64,000 bases of DNA from Zea mays (lineage: Eukaryota; Streptophyta; Magnoliopsida; Poales; Poaceae). Below the pieces are notes generated by a model that made no database searches, was not told the origin of the DNA, and worked only from the letters and a program-made list of their open reading frames with translations. Position numbers and translations under genes: made by a program. Where the stretch lies: NCBI RefSeq assembly GCF_902167145.1, contig NC_050098.1:128910207-128974206 (forward strand), read 5' to 3'. Shown here piece by piece: positions 22,696-31,799 of the stretch. Every line of letters starts with the position of its first letter. Position 1 is the first letter of the stretch.

Positions 22696-22705
22696 ACCGT
22701 GTGTG

Positions 22706-23236
22706 TGAGTTTGTTTTTCTTTTTTTTCCAGTTTCAATTTCATTTTTAAATAACATAATATATAATAAAAAATACATTCAAAAAATTATAATAAAACCAT
22801 AAATATTATTAACATATTAAATATATAATTTTTTCAGAAAAACGATTTATTTAGAAACACGTTACATTTTTAAAGAAAGTTTCCACACCTAGAAATAAAT
22901 CCTAATAATACATAAACATATATATATATATATATCTGAAAACAGAATAATCTCTAGATTATTATTATCAAATCAAAAGTCATAATTACAATATTATTAT
23001 ACATTCATTATTATTTTAACAAATGAGGTTTTTCACACAATCTTAAACCCAATAATTGGATTAAATCAAACAAAACATACGCTTCGGCATGAATGCACAA
23101 AATACTTGGCAAAATTTTATCTATTCAAGAAATTGTTCAATTTATTTATGTCAATGTTTCCCTATTTGAAAACATAAATATTTTTATTTCTACTGAAAAC
23201 TAATAAATTAACTAAATTACTTTTATTAGATAGATT
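22706..23236 (-). mobile_element. LTR remnant O, right piece
   Basis: AT-rich, with an (AT)n run near 22918-22934. It ends GGGTGTCACA on the plus strand, an LTR start (TGTGACACCC) on the minus strand. Layout and base composition mirror the first 500 bases of the C2 LTR. Its insertion in element G would have used GGTTG (23237-23241) as the right target duplicate; the left one is not visible. Confidence 0.5.
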
Positions 23237-24184
23237 TAGGGTGTCACAGGTTGCTATCCTACTTAAGAGACAAATTAGATGGCACTCAGTTTTTTTTTCA
23301 ATAGCTCAGCTACATCAACGACCTTTAGCTTGTGAAAGCCGATATAAAGAGACATCAAAATCGACCGTCCATAATATACATCTAGCAGAGCGTGATAGTT
23401 CAGATGATGAATCCGTGGATGTATATACCGCTGAGCTTGTTTAGCCAACGAAGGCCACTTCTTTTGCATGTTCTTCTTTGCAGCTGATTCGAAAGAATCA
23501 GCAAGAAGAAGATAAGTTTACTTTTAATGTTGCCAAATACGATAAAATATTTGATGAGCTACTAAAAATGGCAATATTAAGTTAACACATACTATTCCCC
23601 CTCTAGATGAATTAAAAAGATGTGCTGATAGCAAGTGGCATAATTCTTTTTCCCATGCCACCAATGATTGTAATGTTTTTCGTCGACATGTACAATCAGT
23701 CGTAAATGAAGTCCGGTTGGTTTTTCAGGAGATGCAATTAAACACAAACATTTTCTGTCAAAACAATAGAACCCACAAGCAAAAAGTCTTGGTTCGGCCG
23801 GAAATGGCCGATAAAGACATCGTCATTGGTGATCCTCGCAAGTCGAACATATCACAAGGAGGAATTGCTCAGAAGGCTTCGGATAAGAAGACTAACAAGT
23901 CCGGAGGCGCCATGGGGTAGGCTCAATTGAGCAGCCGAGCACGGCTCCCTGACTCAAGTATCGCGGATGATCCGGCACCTGCGTGGAAGGTCCGGTGCTC
24001 AAACATACCGTCCGACCATACCCAAGGGCGTTAGCCACCACACAAATAAAAAGGGAACACACGGGCAAAGCAAACATAATAGACATGGTTGACCGGTCAA
24101 AGTAGGCCCTACTTTTGATCAATTGCTCTCCAATTATGCTAGCAAGAAGGTCGTTCTACACGATCGGCTAACAAAGAAACCTCG
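23237..24184 (+). pseudogene. Grande/Tat-like gag C-terminal half (element G)
   Basis: Recognisable gag words in order: NIHLAERDSSDDESVDVYTAE (about 23375-23435), a KFTFNVAKYDKIFDELLKM segment (about 23515-23570), then in another frame PLDELKRCADSKWHNSFSHA and NDCNVFRRHVQSVVNE (about 23600-23715). The family normally has AYCKWHNSF here; the Cys is Ser in this copy, so the zinc site is lost. After 23920 the frame is full of stops, but words such as NYASKKVVLHDRLTKK-like continue to the D1 insertion. Grande and RIRE2 elements of grasses have this gag. No pol follows anywhere in G. Confidence 0.7.
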
Positions 24185-24844
24185 TGTTGGGGGCCTTCGG
24201 CTTACGAAGGTCCTCAAAAACAGGATTTAACAGTATTTCTGGAGTATAATGTGTGAACAGGTATCTTCGGACTCAAGTCGGTATCACAGCAGACCAGAAT
24301 AATACGAAGGTTGATACAGCGCCGAAGGTGTGAGCAGGAAAGCTTCGGCGTGGTAGCAAAAAATGAAACCGACTTAAAGATGAAAAGGCTATTCAGACCT
24401 CGATAGATTACTATAGAATTATTATCAAATGTAAAGGGCATAAATGTAATTTTGTATGGGCTGTGTCCTGTGCCTATAAATAGGTGAACAGTACCCCCGT
24501 ACTGTTCACGCTGATCTGTCAATCGCTTTTGCGTCACGCTTGTACTTTCATCTCCTTCAAGCTGAAGGTACATTTGTAATTCGATGTTATTTTTGTTTCT
24601 ACATAATAATAATGCAAAGATAAATTAATAATAATAATATGCAATTGTCTATGTTATTCTTTATATTCCTTATAATTCATCCTCCGTCATTGTATTTATG
24701 AAGGTACGCCCTTCATAACCTTCATCCGAAAATCATTATATCCTAAGGGGAATAATGCTTCGAAGGACGAAGGACTTTAACGATTAATATTTTTCTATGT
24801 TGCCTTGTTCTTAACTCATAGGATTTGAGAACAAGTCCCCAACA
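24185..24844 (+). repeat. 5' LTR of D1
   Basis: 660 bp, TGTTGGGGGCCTTCGG to GTCCCCAACA. TATAAATA at 24475-24482 marks the promoter. From 24484 to 24509 there is a perfect inverted repeat, GTGAACAGTAC, CCCC, GTACTGTTCAC, close to the expected RNA start. Confidence 0.94.
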
Positions 24845-24862
24845 TTGGCGCCCACCGTGGGG
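24845..24862 (+). promoter_or_regulatory. Primer-binding-site position of D1
   Basis: TTGGCGCCCACCGTGGGG immediately after the LTR; shared with D3 (first 12 bases) and D2. I cannot assign the tRNA with confidence, but it is not the initiator-Met site used by T, F and C2. Confidence 0.6.
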
Positions 24863-24921
24863 TGAACTCACTTCCACTCTTTGAGTTTTCTGAACACCTT
24901 CGGCGATCATAAACCTTCGCT

Positions 24922-26439
24922 ATGGCGCCGAAGAAAGCTTCAGCAACTGGCACTGCAGCTCTTCAACCGCTGGACCACAATCAGGAGACTGTCTCTCTTC
25001 GGGAGGCCCGAAGCTAGAAAAGGAAGGCTGTTAGCTCGACACCACTAGAGGATGAGATAGACCAAGAAATCAGAGACATGGAGATGCTTCACCAACAGGT
25101 GCAGAGGAAGAAGGAAAAGATGGCCAGGCTAGCTGAACTACAAAGGCAGATAGACGAAGCCTCTGAGGAAGTTCGTCATCTTACTCGGGGTGAGCAGCAC
25201 CGAAGGCCTCAGCACCAAGACCTTCATCAGGAGGGTTTCCTCAATGAAGATGACTGGTATGACAATTTCCATCATGGGAATTTTGTTTTTGATGATGCTT
25301 CTCCTCTGTCCGCTGAGCTGCAGGCTACACCTTGGCCTCCGTCCTACAAGCCGCCTCAGCTTCCCATATTTGATGGTCACTCAGACCCGAAGCAGTTTTT
25401 GATGAGCTACGAAGCAACAGTATCTTCGTATGATGGCAATGCTGCGGTCATGGCCAAATCTTTTGTTATGGCTGTCAGGAGTGTTGCTCAAACCTGGTAC
25501 TCCTCCCTTCGACCAGGAACCATCACTTCGTGGCAAAAGCTGAAGGACTTGTTGTTAACCAGCTTCCAAGGGTTCTAGACGAAGCCGGTCACGACTCAAG
25601 CTCTATTCTAGTGCACCCAGGATCACGAAGAGTACCTTCAAGCGTACGTCCGGAGGTTCTTGCGTTTGAGGGCACAGGCACCAACAGTGCCCAACGAAAT
25701 TGTCATTGAGGCCATGATCAAGGGGCTTCGGCCAGGACCGTCAGCTCAGTACTTCTCTAGGAAGCCTCCTCAAACTTTGGAGAAGCTGCTCCAGAAGATG
25801 GACGAGTACATTCGGGCCGATAATGATTTTCGCCAAAGAAGGGAGGAGGCTTTCAGGTTTTCTGAAATGACCAGGGGCTTCGGAGGGAGGTTCTATCCGA
25901 GGCACGTTAGATCAATTCATAACTCTACCCAAAATGATGATAGAGGGAGCCAACAGCAAAGGCCACAGTGTTCCTCACAAGCTTCGGGGCAACAGCAAGG
26001 CTCCTTCCGACCACCAGCTCCGAGAGGCAGAGGCGCCAGGGGCTTCGGCGGAAGATTTGGCGATCAACCGAGAAGAATCTTTTGTTTATTCTGTGGTGAG
26101 AACAAAGGTCATACCACCAGGATGTGCCATGTTACCATCCAGAAGCAAAAGGAAATAGCCGAAGCGGCAGCATAACAGGCTCAGCCGAAGCAGGTCATGC
26201 ACACTGCTTCGTATCATTCGCCTTACATCCCAGAGTATGTAGGCAATCACCCTGCAGTTTCTGTTGCTTCGGCGAGTCAACCTCAAGCTTCCTGGCAACA
26301 GCCTCCGCCTCCACCACCGCTGCAACAAGGCCAGCAGCCAGAAGGGAGCCAATATGCTCCACACCAAAGGGACTTCAGAGAACAGTCCGAAGCTCGCACA
26401 GTCAACAGCACTGTGCCAGAGTCAAAGCACATCTATTGA
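24922..26439 (+). pseudogene. D-family gag, three in-frame stops (D1)
   Basis: ATG at 24922 (MAPKKASATGTA). One frame of about 500 codons, broken by TAG at 25015 (Gln expected from D2 and D3), TAG at 25576 (Gln) and TAA at 26173 (Gln). Segments: coiled coil QQVQRKKEKMARLAELQRQI; a retrotrans_gag core with FDDASPLSAELQATPWPPSY, DGHSDPKQFLMSYEA and TWYSSLRPGTITSWQKLKDL; LRAQAPTVPNEIVIEAMIKG; a Gly/Arg-rich stretch; CCHC-like knuckle CLFCGENKGHTTRMC (about 26078-26122); a Pro/Gln-rich tail; and SKHIY-stop. The RNA-binding knuckle is intact here, unlike in D3. Function: RNA packaging in the virus-like particle. Confidence 0.88.
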
Positions 26440-26639
26440 CAAATATCCTACCTTAATAGCAATCTTTTTCATTCAGTTTTATTTTGTGTAATAAAGGACA
26501 TTGTTTAGGTTTCATGTAAATAGTTTCGTTGATTCCCACAAGGAAAATATATTTTCTTCACAGGCTTAAGTTGTTGAAGTTTAAAGATTTGTGCTAACAA
26601 AGAGGACCTTCAAATTATCGAAAATTCTTCGAAGCAACA

Positions 26640-26936
26640 AAAAGTCGTTCTAAGGAACGTAGAGTAAGTTTGCCGAAGTCACAAAAAGCCGCTCCATAGG
26701 GAGTGCAGTGTAAGTTTTCTGCTCCAAAGTCGTTCCAAAGGGAATGCAGAGCTTACAGCGAAAAGTCAACGCTGATACCGCCTAAGTAAAAAGGCGAAGC
26801 GCGAAAAGTCAACGCGAATACCGCTGAAAGTAAAAGGCGAAGAAGCTCCTAAGGGAGGCTTACAGCGAAAAATAAACGCTGATTCCGCTGAAGTAAAAGG
26901 CGAAGAAGCTCCTAAGGGAGGCTTATAAAAGATTGT
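26640..26936 (+). repeat. Tandem-repeat block of D1
   Basis: Units built on CTTACAGCGAAAAATAAACG, CCGCTGAAGTAAAAGGCGAA and GAAGCTCCTAAGGGAGG, about 63 bp each, with one irregular shortened unit near 26790-26830. Same unit as in D3 (45476-45695). Preceded by AAAGTCGTTC-AAGGGAATGCAG words that recur in D2. Confidence 0.8.
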
Positions 26937-27399
26937 GTGTTTTATTGCAGGGATGTGTGTGTATCTTCGGAATAAACACCACCTCACATAACATAACATC
27001 ATCACATCATTTCGCATAGCATAAGCATCATACATCATGTTGCATATGGCACAAGAGGCGGACGCAATATCAATCTGCAGAAGAACGTTTTGAAAAAAGG
27101 GAAAAATCATGATGTCACAAGGAGATACATTATTGATCTTCGGAAGTGTAGCTTCGGAAAATATCTTCACGAAGCCTGGATATTATTCATCAGAACACTA
27201 TGGATATTGTTGTGACAAAGAAAAATTCTTCTTCACGAAGCATGAAAAGAAGGGAAGGTGTTTTTTCGTCAAAGACTCAAAAATGGTATGTGTAAAATTT
27301 CATGCATCGTAAAGAATTGAACAATAAAAGCAGGTATATTACATTCAGGGTTACAAAATGTTACAATATATTACATTTCAGAAGTTTTTACAATAATAC

Positions 27400-30300
27400 T
27401 TAATCTTCTCTCAAAACGACTTCTGCAGCCTCGTTCAGGAGCCGATTAACAACTTCATCTATGATAGCTTCAGCCATCTTTTTAATTTCGTCGTCTCCTT
27501 TCGGGGGAGGTCCCGAAGACGCTTTAGTAGGATCTGAAGGAGGACAGGATACGGCTACATTGCTATTACAAATTGCGAACGAAGTTTAAAATCGAAAATT
27601 ACAACACAATAAAAACCATTAGTTGATACCTATTTGCCCTTCGGGCTCTGCGCTTTTTTCAGCAGCTTCAGCCACTTCTCTAGCATCGTGAATGCCCTTT
27701 TCGCTTTTTCGAATAATTTCTCGGGCCATTTCTCGGCCACCATTATCCCAGACGTCGGTGAAAAATTTTCCACCTACCATGCTAGCTTCGGCCGAAGGAT
27801 CTCTTGCATCTTCGAAGGACAAGCCAGCTTCGGATTGTGCTAAAATCTTTACATGCTCGCAGCCCTTTTTCTCTAAGATGGTGGCAATTCCCCTGGCACC
27901 CGAGAAAGCGCATATGTCTCCGCGGCTGTTTAAAATTTCCTCGAAAGCCTCAGCTTCGTGATCGATCCATTCGATAGGGCCTTCGGGGTTGCCTCTTGTA
28001 AAGTTTTCTTCGCTCGAAAATGCGCCGACACTGGCGAAGCTAGATTTCAACTTCTTCACACACTCTATAGATTTGTTATAACATCTTTTCTTGGATGAAC
28101 GAAGCTCTTCAACAGTTCCCTCTAAATGATTTGCCCATTGGTCGCTGAGTTCTCGTTTCGTTTCTTCAAGCATGCGTTCCTCTTTGGCTCTGGCCAGTTG
28201 TTTTCGAAGATCTTCAATTTCGCGCTTCTGAGCTTCAGCTTGACCTTTAAAAGTAGCTTCGTCTTCCTTTATTTTATTTATTAATGAATGTAATATTTTA
28301 TCTTTTTCAAGACCTTCGTTCCTCAGTTCAATTACTTCGGAACGAAGGTTGCTCAGGGCTATAGCACACCCTTCGTCTTCAGCATCTTTTTGGGCCCTGA
28401 GGGCATTGCTAAGTATCAGGCCCTGCAAAGAAGAATATGTGTACGTCATTAGATTTAAGCAAACGAAAAATTTTGGTCTCAACAAAAAATACAAAGATCC
28501 CATTTGTTGCACCTTTAAGCTATTATATGCCAGGCTGTCGGCCAGATCGTTCTTCGACAGCACCGAGAGCCCGTCTTCTAGTGTTGGGAATCCGAAGCTC
28601 TTGCTCATCTCCCGACAGACAGAAATCTCCTTGCTGTCAGGGAGACAATACAAAAAGTCTTCTTCTCCACTACCATTGAATATTAACGCCCCCTTTGGAT
28701 ACTTCAGTTTTTGGGCATAGCGCTGGGCCTCTTGCTTTTCTTTTTCTGATAATTTTTTCTCCGAAGCATGACGAACAATATAATCAAGGACTTTGGGGGA
28801 TGCTTCGGGGGCAATGACACTGATTTCTTCAACAAAAGTTGGCTCTGTTATTTTTTCTTCCTCGGTTTCCAAGGATTTTATCTTCGTGGGCTCTGAGGAC
28901 CCAGCTTCGGCTTCAGTTTCTTGCTCTGGAACTTTAATATCAGAAATTTCAGTTTTCGCTTCGGGAATGGCAACAGTTTTCTTCGGAGGTGTGCTTGAAG
29001 ATTTAATTGTTTCCAGAACATCTAGCACATTAGCCATTCTCTTTCTTTTCGGAGTCACTGCTGGCACCTTTTGATTTTTTACTGTCTCAACATTTGCTGC
29101 AGGACTAAAAACTTCTGATGTTTTTTCCTCAGTTGGTTTTTTCACTTCTTCCATTTTTTCTGTGGATGGCGCTTCGGCCATCTCTTTTGTTTCTGGTAAC
29201 AAAATCTTCGGTTCTTCCAATTCTATCCTTGTTGGCGCTTCGGCCATTTCTGCGACTTCTGGCAGCAAGGTTGGTTTGGTTGGCTTTTCAGCTTCGGTGG
29301 CCGAAGAAGTTTCTCCGGTGAACTCAGGCACCGAAGCTAGTTCAATATAGCACGGCCGATGTGTGAGGACTTTTATCCTCTTTCTTTTCGGTTCTGGCTC
29401 GCTAGGAGCAGTTGCAGCTTCTTCTTTCGCAGAGGTTGTGTTTTTTCTTTTCTGCCCTCGAATGGGATAACGATAGTCAGGGTAGACGAACCCGATTGCA
29501 TCAAACACCCGATTCAGCCTCTTCTTTTTTCGGCCTCCGAAGGCTGCTGACAGTGCAGTATCTTCGGCCTTCGAATAAGCCCCGAGCAGTTCATCACTTA
29601 AATTTTCAATGCTTTTTAACCAGTCATCATCTGGCTCAACGAATTTATCTCCGAACTTAAAAGTATACTTCAGCCTGATAAGTCCACCTTCGTCGGCTTC
29701 CTTTATGGTTTCTTGCGGCATTTCCCATTTCTCCGCGAGCGGCCATACCCTGAAGGCAATATGCTCTTGTACCAAATCTCTCGTTCCAATAAAAGAACAA
29801 ATAACGCCGAAGGCTCTCTGGCATTCTTCGGCAGCCTCATTCATTTCAACCTTCGGCCTCCGAAGGCCGAAGCTTTGCCAAATAGGGCGCATAATTATAC
29901 CTTTGATATCTTCTCGTACTGTCAGGTCATTCTTCACATAAAACCATTCTGTCATCCAGTCGCGGGGCCATCTCTTCCGAAAGGTTGGCACGGGACAGCT
30001 TGACCCGGACCGAGAAACGAAACTGTAGCAGCCAAAATTATTGTGATACTGTTCCTTATCCCAAGGTTTTGTTTCGTATGATAATTCATGTATATTGTAG
30101 AAACTTTTTGCATCAGGCTTCAGACCTTGGCTTCTCACGGCCCACACGAAGATATTCAGCCTTATGATTGCCTCGGGGGTAAGTTGGTGAAGATAGACTT
30201 CGAATATTTTCAGCACCTCTACGACAAACTCGCTCAGGGGAAATCGTAGTCCAGCTTTTAAAAAGCTTCGGTACACTACGACTTCATTCTCTTCAGGGTG

Positions 30301-30624
30301 TGGACAAGTCTTTTCCCCTTCGTCGGCCCTCACAATGGACAGATCCCGGAAATACCTTCCTCTCATGTTGACAAGATGATTTTCTTTGATAGTTGATTTG
30401 CCGAAAACCGCATGGCTTGGTCGCCAAGGGCGATCTTCGGAGTCTTCACCACCACTGTCCACATCATAACTGTCGCTGTCACCAGTATCTTCAGACAAAC
30501 CTTCCAGAATCTCCTTGGTGATTTTTTCTGTATTGGTCTTCGACATCGCTATAAGAAACCCCAAGTTCTTCTCTTCGTCGAGACTCAGCTTCATCTCAGC
30601 AGCAGCCTTCTTATCTTCAGACAT
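27400..30624 (-). CDS. Antisense spliced gene of D1, open copy (PF04195-like protein, about 1,019 aa)
   Basis: Start at the ATG at 30624 (MSEDKKAAAEMK); the frame is also open upstream from a GTG at 30636. Exon 1 30624-28513, intron 28512-28423 (90 nt), exon 2 28422-27630, intron 27629-27555 (75 nt), exon 3 27554-27400 ending VVLRED-stop. Joined exons total 3,060 nt, an exact multiple of three. Residues about 110-310 resemble PF04195, putative gypsy type transposon (YRSFLKAGLRFPLSEFVVEV, TPEAIIRLNIFVWAVRSQGL, FRKRWPRDWMTEWFYVKND). The middle (about 400-620) is Lys/Glu/Pro-rich with NLS-like KRKRIKV and PKRKRM. The C-terminal third is heptad-rich coiled coil (LRSEVIELRNEGLEKDKIL). No catalytic motif is visible. 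Intron 1 has no stop and is divisible by three, so retention also keeps the frame. Antisense extra ORFs with this domain are known in Tat-lineage elements; function unknown. Confidence 0.82.
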
Positions 30625-30765
30625 CTTCGGAAACACTAAAAAACTGTTTTCAAAGCCGAAGCTTCAAAACTAAAAGCTCAGCAAATCTTAGTGCACAAGA
30701 GCTAAAAATTGAGTGAGCGGGAGCAGATGGCAAGAGAGCGTGCCAAATGAGTTTGCGGTATGACC

Positions 30766-30775
30766 GTATTTATAC
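30766..30775 (-). promoter_or_regulatory. TATA box of the D1 antisense gene
   Basis: GTATAAATAC on the minus strand, about 145 bp upstream of the ATG at 30624 and about 155 bp inside the 3' LTR. Conserved in D2 and D3. Confidence 0.7.
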
Positions 30776-30915
30776 GCCCAGTGCGTTGAAAATTGAAAGA
30801 CCCCGCTTGTCAGTGAATGTTGCTATTCTAGCAAAGGGAAGGTGTTTTTCGGGCCTTCGGCGTAAAGCCTTCGTCCATGTCGCAATCTAAATTTATTATT
30901 TTAAACAAATTAATA

Positions 30916-30929
30916 TTGCGAGGGGCTAC
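30916..30929 (+). promoter_or_regulatory. Polypurine tract of D1
   Basis: TTGCGAGGGGCTAC directly before the 3' LTR; the same GAGGGGCTAC precedes the LTR in D3 (49559-49568) and D2 (reverse). Confidence 0.75.
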
Positions 30930-31585
30930 TGTTGGGGGCCTTCGGCTTACGAAGGTCCTCAAAAACAGGATTTAACAGTATTTCTGGAGTATAATGTGTG
31001 AACAGGTATCTTCGGACTCAAGTCGGTATCACAGCAGACCAGAATAATACGAAGGTTGATACAGCGCCGAAGGTGTGAGCAAGAAAGCTTCGGCGTGGTA
31101 GCAAAAAATGAAACCGACTTAAAGATGAAAAGGCTATTCAGACCTCGATAGATTACTATAGAATTATTATCAAATGTAAAGGGCATAAATGTAATTTTGT
31201 ATGGGCTGTGTCCTGTGCCTATAAATAGGTGAACAGTACCCCGTACTGTTCACGCTGATCTGTCAATCGCTTTTGCGTCACGCTTGTACTTTCATCTCCT
31301 TCAAGCTGAAGGTACATTTGTAATTCGATGTTATTTCTGTTTCTACATAATAATAATGCAAAGATAAATTAATAATAATATGCAATTGTCTATGTTATTC
31401 TTTATATTCCTTATAATTCATCCTCCGTCATTGTATTTATGAAGGTACGTCCTTCATAACCTTCGTCCGAAAATCATTATATCCTAAGGGGAATAATGCT
31501 TCGAAGGACGAAGGACTTTAACTATTAACATTTTTCTATGTTGCCTTGTTCTTAACTCATAGCATTTGATAACAAGTCCCCAACA
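30930..31585 (+). repeat. 3' LTR of D1
   Basis: 656 bp, almost identical to the 5' LTR. One ATA unit and one C of the hairpin loop are missing, and there are about ten substitutions. TATAAATA near 31220-31227. Confidence 0.94.
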
Positions 31586-31799
31586 CCTCGGTCACCCGCT
31601 AAAACAAAACGACCAAATAAAACAGCCTAAAAGGTGGCACAACAAGCATCACCTATTTATCCAGTGATTACAAGATACTTTTCACCCGCCTACTCATCGT
31701 TGATATATTATCTTGTTCAAATGTGGAATGCTACGACGATCAACCCATACTTGCATAGTCTCTGTGCCTATTCAAGTTGGGGGCACCTCCATTATGTTC
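31586..31799 (+). mobile_element. Element G internal segment between D1 and T
   Basis: Begins with the second CCTCG and continues the interrupted G sequence; ends at TGTTC, the left target duplicate of T. TTCAAGTTGGGGGCACC near 31773 is the sort of sequence found near the 3' end of grass Tat-type elements. No open frame. Confidence 0.65.

Larger units (their letters stand above)
18399..22696. mobile_element. Mutator-like element (MULE) carrying PMD and GRF genes
   Basis: 4,298 bp with terminal inverted repeats of about 95 bp. The left end CCGATTATATTTTTG pairs with the reverse complement of the right end, TCGAATTTTTTGG. Both continue through CTTTTTT-GAC-AAAA-TACATTTA-AC and GATGACTTATTT to a GGCGCC core. 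Flanks are a 9-bp near-duplication, CCGAGTGTG (18390-18398) and CCGTGTGTG (22697-22705), eight of nine matching; 9 bp is the Mutator signature. Inside are two converging genes and no recognisable mudrA transposase, so it is non-autonomous (Pack-MULE-like, or a PMD-type derivative). Each end carries two copies of the terminal repeat. It interrupts LTR remnant O. Confidence 0.68.
24185..31585 (+). mobile_element. D-family non-autonomous gypsy element, copy D1, complete
   Basis: 7,401 bp with LTRs 24185-24844 and 30930-31585 and a perfect target duplication CCTCG (24180-24184 and 31586-31590), so it inserted cleanly in element G. The LTRs differ at roughly ten sites by eye, hence fairly young. 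Order: LTR, primer site, gag, tandem repeats, antisense gene, antisense promoter, polypurine tract, LTR. There is no room for, and no trace of, protease, RT, RNase H or integrase, so it must move with another element's enzymes. The antisense gene is open, gag is not. Confidence 0.95.

Noticed and set aside
28349..30639. Plus-strand frames opposite the D1 antisense gene
   Set aside because: Short shadows of a long coding strand.
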